Part shown: positions 1 to 8,115 of the stretch, one piece after another
Layout of the letters: each line of letters opens with the position of its first letter
Numbering within the stretch: the stretch's first letter is position 1
DNA from: Saprospiraceae bacterium
GTDB lineage: Bacteria > Bacteroidota > Bacteroidia > Chitinophagales > Saprospiraceae
DNA: 64,000 nt
NCBI GenBank assembly: GCA_016708265.1
Contig: JADJGA010000004.1
Location: 62,001-126,000 of the forward strand
Direction of reading: 5' to 3'
Notes under the pieces: model-generated
Told to the model about the DNA's origin: nothing
What the model saw: the letters and a program-made list of their open reading frames with translations, nothing else
Databases searched by the model: none
Position numbers and translations under genes: made by a program

Positions 1-750
1 GATAGAGAAATATTCATTCATGTCCCTATTGAAGATAGGTTAGATTACGATACAGTGTATTATCCGGTGGTTTATGTTTTCGATGGTTCTTCACAATTTC
101 TAAGTATTGTTGATATTATGAATCGACTAAGCACTTCAATGGGAGATGAAATATGCCCCAAAATGATTGTTGTAGGCATTAAACAATATGATAGGGAAAA
201 AGATCTCGGATTAGAACATGACAATCAGGGTAAATTAACAAGTAATAGTTTGACAAACGATAAATTTACAGAATTTATTGAAAAGGAGTTGCAACCTTAT
301 GTTGATGCAAAGTATCATACAATACCATACCGTATACTTATCGGTTACTCACTAGGTGGGCTGAAAGCGATGAATATAATCGCATACAACACGAATTTAT
401 TTAGTGCTTACATTGTAATAGATCCAAGTCTAGGCCATTATAATAATCAGTGGTATAATAACTCTATTAATAAAATTGAAAACGCAAATTTATCTAATAA
501 ATCTGTTTTTTTGGCAATGGCTCAAACAATGAAGATGGGAACTGATACAAATGATATTAAAAAAGATACTACAACAGATTCTAGACATATGCGTAATATT
601 ATGACCGCTGCTGATGCTTTTAGAAAGAATCAATCAACGTATGATTTTACTTGGAAGTATTATCCGCATGAATATCATGGAAGTGTACCTTTTATAGCGG
701 AATTTGATGCTTTTTATAAAATCTTTGATTGGTACAATTTGCAAAAATAA
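1..750 (+). CDS. alpha/beta-hydrolase esterase domain, 5'-truncated by window edge and 3'-frameshifted
   Basis: The reading frame is open from base 1, so the true start lies outside the window. The protein resembles the putative esterase family (Fes/IroE/esterase D type, PF00756). An early strand reads YYPVVYVFDG, the nucleophile elbow is GYSLGG (serine nucleophile) and a late histidine sits in YYPHEYHGSVP, so a Ser-Asp/Glu-His triad is plausible. The frame stops at 748-750 within a short A run. Adding one A there continues the protein (IRFIFKNENDGDSI) towards a TPR segment at 830-1357, which is how related Bacteroidota esterases are built. The gene therefore looks like one esterase-TPR protein broken by two single-base deletions. 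Substrate unknown; ferri-siderophore or acyl ester hydrolysis are family possibilities only. Confidence 0.75.
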   Translation, partial: DREIFIHVPIEDRLDYDTVYYPVVYVFDGSSQFLSIVDIMNRLSTSMGDEICPKMIVVGIKQYDREKDLGLEHDNQGKLTSNSLTNDKFTEFIEKELQPYVDAKYHTIPYRILIGYSLGGLKAMNIIAYNTNLFSAYIVIDPSLGHYNNQWYNNSINKIENANLSNKSVFLAMAQTMKMGTDTNDIKKDTTTDSRHMRNIMTAADAFRKNQSTYDFTWKYYPHEYHGSVPFIAEFDAFYKIFDWYNLQK

Positions 751-829
751 GATTTATATTTAAAAATGAAAATGATGGCGATTCTATAAGAAATATAATC
801 TCAAATCATTTCTCTAATATTTCAAAAAA

Positions 830-1357
830 ATAGGATTTAATTTTTTTCCACCTGAATATTATATTAAACAAATTGCTGAATATTTTTATAACAAAGAAAA
901 ATATAAGACTGCCCTTTCCTTGTTGAAATTGAATTATGATAATTATCCAGAAAGTGCATATTCAAAATTCTTTTATGAATTAGGCATGAAGGAGCTATAC
1001 TGGAGCAAGAAGAAATCATTAAATGAGCTTCTATCAGAAAAATCATTAAAGGAAATTCATACAATTTGTTTAGCAGAATCAAAAAAGAATGACCCTGATT
1101 ACAACATTTCTGAAATCGCAATTAATACGCTTGGCTATAAATTGATTGAAGAAAGGAAGATAAAAGAAGCACTTGAATTTTTCAATATTAACACAGAGCT
1201 TTATCCAAATTCAGCAAACGTTTTTGACAGCTACGGAGAATGTTTATTGTTAGCAGGAAAAGAGAAAGAAGGGTTAGCCGCATATAAAAAATCCTTAGAG
1301 TTAGATCCTAAAAACGTTAATGCTGAAAATATCCTGATGAAATATAATCACAAGTAA
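830..1357 (+). pseudogene. TPR C-terminal segment of the frameshifted esterase gene
   Basis: This is the frame that follows the second break, at a run of seven A's (824-830). Joining it with one added A gives SKKIGFNFFPPEYYIKQI and then helical repeats. TPR character is clear near the end: EALEFFNINTELYPNSANVFD followed by AAYKKSLELDPKNVNAE. Used alone, the segment would have to start at a TTG (920) without any visible ribosome binding site, so an independent gene is unlikely. In related proteins this tail follows the esterase domain and probably mediates protein contacts. Whether the gene is truly decayed or only mis-sequenced cannot be told here; both breaks lie in A homopolymers, which favours sequencing error. 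Confidence 0.65.
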
Positions 1358-1366
1358 AATAGTACA

Positions 1367-1491
1367 TAACATCATGCAAATATTTAGCGGGCTGTGTAAC
1401 TTTTTGACAAAGACTGCTACTTATATAGTACAATCGGTTTGACAAAGAACTGCAAGGAAAAATGCCCGCCAAATTCTGCATTGAACAGTTA
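1367..1491. other. attC-like imperfect palindrome (possible integron cassette site)
   Basis: Two arms of about 26 and 28 nt (1367-1392 and 1464-1491) are imperfect inverted repeats. Both begin TAAC when read inward, share ATGCA and TTT blocks, and close with GCGGGC/GCCCGC. The right end reads GTTAGAC, matching the GTTRRRY end of integron attC sites. The arms differ by two bases, as expected for extrahelical bases. The site starts 10 bases after the stop codon of the preceding gene, the normal place for attC in a gene cassette. Between the arms there is a direct repeat of TTTGACAAAG (near 1402 and 1438). The left end (ACATAAC) does not perfectly fit RYYYAAC. No integrase is in the window. Confidence 0.4.
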
Positions 1492-1582
1492 GACCAATAT
1501 CATCAAATTTGTATCTGACATTTTACAAAATGGCAGTAATCGAGGTTGATCAAAAACTTACCTAAACTCTTCCTTCGTGTAT

Positions 1583-1866
1583 CCATCTATATTAAAGTAG
1601 CCTGAGGAAGGAAAGGATAAAAAATGTAAAATGAAAAATGAAAAATGAAAAAAATAAAATTCACCAATCCCAAAGTAACGTACTTCGTAAATCTTAAATC
1701 GTAAATCCACCTATTCTAAAGTAGCCTGAGGAAGGAAAGGACGAAAATGTAAAATGCAAAATGTAAAATGAAAAATGAAAAATGAAAAATATAAAACCCG
1801 GTAATCCAAAAATAACTTAGTTCGTAAATCGTAAATCGTAATTCGTAATTCGTAATTCGTAAATCC
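1583..1866. repeat. two long imperfect direct repeats made of 7-bp tandem arrays
   Basis: Copy 1 (about 1583-1707) and copy 2 (about 1707-1866) share the block AAAGTAGCCTGAGGAAGGAA, then an array of the 7-mer AAAAATG and variants, then a short spacer, then an array of the 7-mer CGTAAAT/CGTAATT. The two copies differ mainly in the number of 7-mer units. A third, shorter CGTAAAT array lies at about 52242-52300. The stretch 1492-1582 holds nothing else I recognise. No coding potential is seen; the arrays end only a few bases beyond the stop codon of the M16 peptidase gene. Confidence 0.75.
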
Positions 1867-1874
1867 TCTTTATC

Positions 1875-4796
1875 CTACCTTTTAAATCCTTCGGGATACA
1901 TCACTACTTCGATCATGTTCTGTTCATCAAAATATTTGACAGCAGCATTTTGTACATCTTCGGCAGTAAGTTTACCGATCCTGTTTTCCAGTGTTTCGAT
2001 ACTGATTTCTGAGAAGTCAAGCTGATCCTGAACTGTTGATTCGATCATATTCAGCCAGTAATCATTTTCATTCAGAGCCTTGACCCTTTCCTGCTTTTGA
2101 GTTTCCTTTATTTTTAGCAGTACATCAGCATCAGGACCCTCATTTTTTAGTTTTCTGATAATTTCCCGCGCAGCAGTTGTTAATTCATTTGCCTTGGCAG
2201 GATCACAGTTGAATGAAATATTTATACTGTAGGTTTCTTTTGGTTCATTGTAGCCTCCTCCGCTCGCTCTCACACCGTAAACACCTCCTATGTCTTCCCT
2301 GAGTGATTCCCTGAGTTTAATTCTAAGAACATCTATCAAAGAACGGATAATATAACCGTTATCTGCAGTCCATTTGAAATCACCATGATATGTTATATCT
2401 ACATAAGCTTTTGGAGCACTGCCCTGAAATACTTCTTTCCTGACATTTCCTTTTACAAGGTCAACATTCCTGTCAAGCCAGGAAATATTTGTTCGTGTAG
2501 TAGGAAGGTTGCCAAGGTATCTGGAACAATAATCCATAAGTATTTTTTCATCAAAACTACCTACAAAGAAAAACTTAAAACTTCCTGCATCGGCAAATCT
2601 TTCTTTATAGATCCTGTATACTTCATTTATATTCAGCTTGTCAAAATCCTCAGATTTAGGGATTCCTCCGGCTCTCGGGTGATTGTTGTACTGTATCTTT
2701 CCCAGAACATCTGAAAAGTAGTAGTCAGGGTTTTTCAGCATATTAGAATACATACCTTTACTTCTGTTGATATATGATGCGAAAGATGTTGCATCATTTC
2801 TAGGCTCTGTAAATCTGAGATTTATCAGTTGAAACATGGTTTCCAGGTCTGTCAGAGTTGACCTCCCTGAGATATACTGGTACATTGAACCTATCCCAGC
2901 ATAGACTGACGCAGATTTTCCTGTGAGTAACCTACCGAGTTGAGTATTGTCAAATTCTGACAGCCCCATCTCTGCCACAGCATTGCCGGCAAATTTAGCA
3001 TTCAAAAAGTCATTATCATCGTAGAGTGATGTTCCCCCCTTGCTATAAGAGGAAAAAATAATCTCATCATTTTTGAAACTGGTCTTTTTATAATATATTT
3101 CAATCCCATTGGCAAGTTTGATCTTTGAAATTCCATATTTGTCATAGCTCATCACGGGTTCAACTTTAGTTGTTGCCAGGACTTTTGAAAACAAAGGTTT
3201 ATCTGTCGTTTTGTCTGTATATTTTTCTAATTTAATGTTTTTTAGGCCGTCAAAAAAATCGGTGATTTCTTTTTCAGTTGGCATTATAAGCCCTTCTTTA
3301 TCAGGGCCTGTGATTGATATAACCCTGTTGTCATCTTTTAACCATTCCTTGGCAAATTCATTTATTTCATATAAACTGATCTTGGACTTATTGAAATTCA
3401 GAAAATTATAGAACTGATCTGATGACAATAGGGGATCTCCATCAAGAAAATAATTTACAGCCCTGTTGCAGTAAACTGCCGATTCAGTTTTGTCCAGTTC
3501 TTTAGTTTGCCTTTCAGCATTCTTGAGCATGTTGGTAAGTTGCCTGTCCAGCTCACTTTGCTGAAAACCAAATCTGAGGACTCTCTCACTTTCTGTGGCA
3601 ACTGCCTTTAATGCGTCCATTGCCTTGCCTTCTGCTGCAGACGCTGATGACCGGAACATATCTATATCACCAAGGTCAGATGAATACCCTGAAAATGCCC
3701 TTATAAAAGGTGGATTTGATGAATTCCTGAGTTCATCCAGCCTTGAATTTATCATCATGGAGAACAGGTCTCTTTTTATATCCTCCAGAAGGTCTGCTTT
3801 GACTTTATAAAACTTTTTGGGAACTTTATTCAAAATCTGTACACTCGTAGAAGGTGATTCCTTGTCTGTGACAATTTTGACAAGGGTTCCCTTGTGGAAA
3901 GGTATTTTGTAATCCAGGGGTTTTCTGGCATCAGGAGGATTTGTGAATGAAGAAAACATTTTTATGATCTGTGCCTCCATTTTGTCGACATCGATATCTC
4001 CAACTATTACTAATGCCATTAGCTCAGGTCTGTACCACTCTTTATAAAATCTTTTGACTGTATTGTAATCAGAATTTTTTATGATCTCAGGATCACCTAT
4101 CGGCAGTCTGTCTTTATATTTTGAATCCTTATATGTTACAGGTAATATCTGTTCCATAATTCTTTGCGAAGGGCTCAGTCTCGACCTCCATTCTGCTATC
4201 ACAACTCCTCTTTCCTTATCTATTTCAACGGGATCCAAAGTAGCTCTGCCTGCCCAGTCATGTATAACCAGCAAACCGGTATCAAGCTGATTTGAAACGT
4301 CAGTTCTGACCTGCAGCCTGTACACAGTTTTGTCAAATGATGTGTATGCATTGAGGTCAGCCCCGAATTTGGTTCCAACCCTTTCAAGATAATTTACCAG
4401 TTCGTTTTTGCTGAAATTTTCAGTGCCATTGAACTGCATATGTTCAATAAAATGAGCAAGTCCTTTCTGATCATCATCTTCATCTATTGATCCGGCATTG
4501 AGAGCCAGTCTGAGTTCAACCCTGTTTTCAGGTTTAGGATTTTGCTTTATGAAATAATGCATACCGTTTTCAAGTATTCCGGTTCTGAACGAAGGATCGA
4601 CAGGGATCTTTGAGGCCATTATTGAGGCTTCAATTTCAGCATTTGGATCAAGCGAAGTGTGTTCTTTTTTAATACTGATAGCATCAGACTGATCAGTAGT
4701 CAGAGAGATTGGTTTATCCGGCTGATTTATTTTTGGAGAACAGGCAATTAACACGGTTAACACCAATAAAACGAAAATACTGTAGATGGTTTTCAT
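1875..4796 (-). CDS. M16 family zinc metallopeptidase, lipoprotein
   Basis: A 973-residue insulinase-family peptidase. The start at 4796 is preferred over an ATG 54 bases upstream because it gives a clean lipoprotein signal, MKTIYSIFVLLVLTVLIAC, with the lipidated Cys at residue 19. The inverted zinc motif HFIEH lies at residues 115-119, and a downstream ERGVVIAEWR supplies the expected third-ligand glutamate. The length fits the two-module (active plus inactive M16 halves) single-chain enzymes of Gram-negative bacteria, and the C-terminal half carries M16C-like sequence. It probably degrades peptides at the periplasmic face of a membrane. It is transcribed alone, convergent with the gene at the left edge. 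No catalytic residue appears missing. Confidence 0.93.
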   Translation of the reverse strand: MKTIYSIFVLLVLTVLIACSPKINQPDKPISLTTDQSDAISIKKEHTSLDPNAEIEASIMASKIPVDPSFRTGILENGMHYFIKQNPKPENRVELRLALNAGSIDEDDDQKGLAHFIEHMQFNGTENFSKNELVNYLERVGTKFGADLNAYTSFDKTVYRLQVRTDVSNQLDTGLLVIHDWAGRATLDPVEIDKERGVVIAEWRSRLSPSQRIMEQILPVTYKDSKYKDRLPIGDPEIIKNSDYNTVKRFYKEWYRPELMALVIVGDIDVDKMEAQIIKMFSSFTNPPDARKPLDYKIPFHKGTLVKIVTDKESPSTSVQILNKVPKKFYKVKADLLEDIKRDLFSMMINSRLDELRNSSNPPFIRAFSGYSSDLGDIDMFRSSASAAEGKAMDALKAVATESERVLRFGFQQSELDRQLTNMLKNAERQTKELDKTESAVYCNRAVNYFLDGDPLLSSDQFYNFLNFNKSKISLYEINEFAKEWLKDDNRVISITGPDKEGLIMPTEKEITDFFDGLKNIKLEKYTDKTTDKPLFSKVLATTKVEPVMSYDKYGISKIKLANGIEIYYKKTSFKNDEIIFSSYSKGGTSLYDDNDFLNAKFAGNAVAEMGLSEFDNTQLGRLLTGKSASVYAGIGSMYQYISGRSTLTDLETMFQLINLRFTEPRNDATSFASYINRSKGMYSNMLKNPDYYFSDVLGKIQYNNHPRAGGIPKSEDFDKLNINEVYRIYKERFADAGSFKFFFVGSFDEKILMDYCSRYLGNLPTTRTNISWLDRNVDLVKGNVRKEVFQGSAPKAYVDITYHGDFKWTADNGYIIRSLIDVLRIKLRESLREDIGGVYGVRASGGGYNEPKETYSINISFNCDPAKANELTTAAREIIRKLKNEGPDADVLLKIKETQKQERVKALNENDYWLNMIESTVQDQLDFSEISIETLENRIGKLTAEDVQNAAVKYFDEQNMIEVVMYPEGFKR

Positions 4797-4952
4797 GATT
4801 TTATAATTTGCATTTAATGAAATGAATTCTAAAAAAAGACAATTCCTCATATCTGGATTAATAAAATAAAGGATATTAAAATGTAAAATTAATATTTTGA
4901 CCGGATATCGTTATTTTTTATTCATTTTTTAAACCTCCATTTTCATTTTAGC

Positions 4953-5170
<218 letters not shown>

Positions 5171-5478
5171 TTAGCTTTTTTCAAACAACTTCAATTAATT
5201 AATTACTTCCAATTACAAATTGTCTTTATAGTTAAAAAGATATTTGCCTTATCTTTTTTCATCTTATATAAAGATTATCATATCTTAATACAATGCGTAA
5301 AAACTGGTTGATTTTTTTGGTTTCCATAAAAACAAGCCAAAACTAACAGTATAAACTAATAAATTCACCTGCATAAGCGTTTCTCTAAAAATCAATGTGT
5401 TCATACATGTTTCTGAATTTTCAGGTTTTGTTTTTTGAACTTTATTTTTATCAAAAATTTCGTTTAAAGTAATAAAAC

Positions 5479-5510
5479 TTTGTTTATTAATAAATATTAA
5501 TATATTTTTG
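5479..5510 (+). promoter_or_regulatory. Bacteroidota-type promoter upstream of cdaA
   Basis: TTTG at 5479-5482, a 20-base spacer and TATTTTTG at 5503-5510 match the phylum's -33/-7 consensus (TTTG and TAnnTTTG). It lies about 86 bases before the cdaA start and would drive cdaA and purC. Confidence 0.6.
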
Positions 5511-5596
5511 CATATATTATCATCATAGATAAGGTTGATTTATAAGATTTAACAGATTAAAATTTTTAATTTTTTATTAATATTAAACAGGTGTAA

Positions 5597-6412
5597 ATGC
5601 TGCTTTTTGATATTGGATTCATAAATATAAGGTTACTGGATATTCTTGATATTCTTATCGTAGCATATTTCTTATTTCTGATCTACAGACTTCTGAGAGG
5701 ATCAATTGGTTTTAATATAATCATAGGTGTACTTTTATTATACCTGATATGGTGGGTTGTAAATATTCTTAAAATGCAATTATTGATTGAGTTGCTTGGA
5801 AAGTTTGTTGGGTTTGGAGTGATCATCCTGATTATTATTTTCCAGCCTGAAGTCAGAAAGTTTTTGATATTTCTTGGGAGATCTACGTTGAAAGGCAGAT
5901 TTGCTTTCCTCAATAAATACTTCAGAAGCAATTTTCAATTGCAATCTATGGATTTTGATGAGATAAATGAGATAAAACGGGCTATTTTTGATCTTGCTCA
6001 TAAAAGAATAGGAGTTCTGATCGTTTTTACAAATTCAAGTGATCCTTTGGGAATGTCTAAAAACGGAATTGTCCTTGATGCAAATATAAGCTATGAATTA
6101 ATAGAGAGTATATTCAACAAAACATCTTCATTGCATGATGGTGCAATCATAATAATAAATGGCAGAATTTTTACAGCCTCAACCATTCTGCCTGTTTCTT
6201 CAACAACGGAAATACCAAACTATTTTGGAACCCGGCACAGAGCAGCAATTGGAGCCACTGAAAATAGTAATTCAGCAGTTTTTGTTGTATCAGAAGAAAC
6301 CGGTAATGTCGCTTATGCATTTGGAGGAAAACTTCAGACGGATCTTAATGAAGAACAGGTTTTTAATAAATTATTGAAAATTTATAATATTAATAACGAT
6401 AAAAATATTTGA
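5597..6412 (+). CDS. cdaA: diadenylate cyclase CdaA (c-di-AMP synthase)
   Basis: Joins two ATP molecules into cyclic di-AMP, the second messenger for potassium, osmotic and cell-wall homeostasis. The 271-residue protein has three N-terminal membrane helices (about residues 15-85), a short linker and the DAC catalytic domain. The two signature motifs are intact: DGA at 181-183 and RHR at 213-215, followed by GATE. Length and layout match the CdaA (YbbP) class rather than DisA. It starts at an ATG downstream of a good promoter, and purC follows after 3 bases, suggesting co-transcription. No c-di-AMP phosphodiesterase is in the window. Confidence 0.96.
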   Translation: MLLFDIGFINIRLLDILDILIVAYFLFLIYRLLRGSIGFNIIIGVLLLYLIWWVVNILKMQLLIELLGKFVGFGVIILIIIFQPEVRKFLIFLGRSTLKGRFAFLNKYFRSNFQLQSMDFDEINEIKRAIFDLAHKRIGVLIVFTNSSDPLGMSKNGIVLDANISYELIESIFNKTSSLHDGAIIIINGRIFTASTILPVSSTTEIPNYFGTRHRAAIGATENSNSAVFVVSEETGNVAYAFGGKLQTDLNEEQVFNKLLKIYNINNDKNI

Positions 6413-6415
6413 TTT

Positions 6416-7357
6416 ATGATCAATACAATTACTTCCACCAACTTCAGTTTCAAAGGACAGGACTCTGTCTATAAAGGCAAAGTGAGAGATGTTTATTTTG
6501 TAGGTGACCACCTTGTTATGATTGCAACAGATCGCATTTCAGCATTTGATCATGTTCTCAAGGAACCTATTCCGTATAAAGGGCAGGTTCTGAATCAAAT
6601 GTCAGCTTATTTTCTTAAATCAACTGCTGATATAGCACCCAACTGGCTTGATGCAGTCCCGGATCCTAATGTTTCAGTAGGTAAGAAGTGCGAACCGATA
6701 AGACTTGAAATGGTGATCAGGGGATATCTGACCGGTCATGCCTGGAGAATTTATAATAAAGGAGGCAGAATGATATGTGGTGAAAAAATGCCTGAGGGAA
6801 TGATTGAAAATCAGAAGTTTCCTTCACCAATTCTTACACCCACATTTAAGGCACTTGAAGGACATGATGAAGATATTACGAGAGATGAGATTCTTGCTCA
6901 AAAAATAGTATCACCTGAACAGTACAAAATACTGGAAGATTATACTTTCAGATTGTTTGAAAAAGGTACTGAAATGGCCAAAGAACAGGGCTTGATACTT
7001 GTGGACACTAAATATGAATTCGGTATTTACAATGATAAAATAATACTTATCGATGAAATTCATACTCCGGATAGTTCAAGGTATTTCTATTCTGCCGGCT
7101 ATGAAGAAAAAATTGCTAAAGGGGAAAAGCCTAAGCAATTATCAAAGGAGTTTGTCAGGGAATGGCTTATTGAACAGGGATTTCAGGGATTAGAAGGTCA
7201 GACAATTCCAAATATGCCTAAAGATTTCACCGAGCTCGTGTCTGAAAGATATATTGAATTATATGAAAGGGTTACAGGATTAAGATTCAACAGGGCTCTT
7301 TCACCCGATATCAACCTTAGAATAAAAGATAACATTGAGAATTACTTAGGTAAATAG
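6416..7357 (+). CDS. purC: phosphoribosylaminoimidazole-succinocarboxamide synthase (SAICAR synthetase)
   Basis: Catalyses ATP-dependent joining of CAIR and aspartate to form SAICAR in de novo purine synthesis, in the cytoplasm. At 313 residues it belongs to the longer PurC form found in Bacteroidota and yeast rather than the roughly 240-residue enterobacterial form. Recognisable blocks are YKGKVRDVYFVGD near the N-terminus (glycine-rich ATP loop), ATDRISAFDHVL, EMVIRGYLTGHAWR and LVDTKYEFGIYNDKIILIDE. The gene starts 3 bases after cdaA and looks complete. The pairing with cdaA is probably only transcriptional convenience. Confidence 0.97.
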   Translation: MINTITSTNFSFKGQDSVYKGKVRDVYFVGDHLVMIATDRISAFDHVLKEPIPYKGQVLNQMSAYFLKSTADIAPNWLDAVPDPNVSVGKKCEPIRLEMVIRGYLTGHAWRIYNKGGRMICGEKMPEGMIENQKFPSPILTPTFKALEGHDEDITRDEILAQKIVSPEQYKILEDYTFRLFEKGTEMAKEQGLILVDTKYEFGIYNDKIILIDEIHTPDSSRYFYSAGYEEKIAKGEKPKQLSKEFVREWLIEQGFQGLEGQTIPNMPKDFTELVSERYIELYERVTGLRFNRALSPDINLRIKDNIENYLGK

Positions 7358-7428
7358 TATTTTTTTTAATATTTAATGCAGCGTAATCGCAAATTTAAAC
7401 ATCTTAAATTTGTCATCTTTAATCAGAT

Positions 7429-8115
7429 ATGAGAAGAAATATCTTCATAATAATCCTGTTCATATTTGTTAAAGCCAATGTTGGTTTTAATCAGTGTGAG
7501 GTTAAAGATACTCTGATAAATATTCCTGACAATGAGAATCCTCTGGGAGTAAAATTAATAGTTGATGGTGTATTGAACAATGATATGGCTCATCCCGACC
7601 AGGGAGTATGCCGTGTACATTTAAAATATGAGCACTTTCAACGTACTGAATTGACTATTGATCTTATATCTCCTGCCGGACAGTTAGTCACTCTTGTCGG
7701 TCCTTACAATCCTTTTTCGTCACCAAACCCGGGAAAACGCAAATGGGATATCGATTTTTATCCTTGCTCTGATGCTGTCAGCCCGGATCCGGGCAAATCC
7801 GAACATTTTAACAATAATGATAACTGGGGATTTCTTTCCCAGTACAAAGGATCATATTATCCCCATGATTATTGTCTTGAAAGCCTTGATAAAGGTCCTG
7901 CTAATGGCACCTGGACTTTTCTTGTATATGATCATGAAAAAATCTACACAGGCAGTTTACTTGGATATTCGATTGAGTTTTGCGATGGTTCTGTTTTTGA
8001 TTGCAATCCCTGTACTTCCAATCCGGGATACTTTGAAAATGACACTTTGGATTATTGTATAAATGATCCTCAAAAAGGAAGATATCAAACAGAGTTTCAA
8101 AGGAAAGAAAGCTGA
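7429..8115 (+). CDS. N-terminal part of giant T9SS surface protein: signal peptide and P (proprotein convertase) domain
   Basis: Begins with a hydrophobic signal sequence (MRRNIFIIILFIFVKA) and then a P/Homo B-type beta-sandwich (residues about 38-195, with VHLKYEHFQRTELTIDLISP and GTWTFLVYDHE). After NPGYFENDTLDYCINDPQ the frame runs out, while the next frame continues with KEDIKQSFKGKKADPDFYQY in the manner typical of these proteins. The break is at a run of five A's near 8073-8077, where one extra A would explain it. I therefore treat 7429-12811 as one gene of roughly 1790 residues. P domains in Bacteroidota secreted proteins are usually structural or processing modules. No catalytic subtilisin domain precedes it, so it is not a protease. 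Confidence 0.8.
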   Translation: MRRNIFIIILFIFVKANVGFNQCEVKDTLINIPDNENPLGVKLIVDGVLNNDMAHPDQGVCRVHLKYEHFQRTELTIDLISPAGQLVTLVGPYNPFSSPNPGKRKWDIDFYPCSDAVSPDPGKSEHFNNNDNWGFLSQYKGSYYPHDYCLESLDKGPANGTWTFLVYDHEKIYTGSLLGYSIEFCDGSVFDCNPCTSNPGYFENDTLDYCINDPQKGRYQTEFQRKES

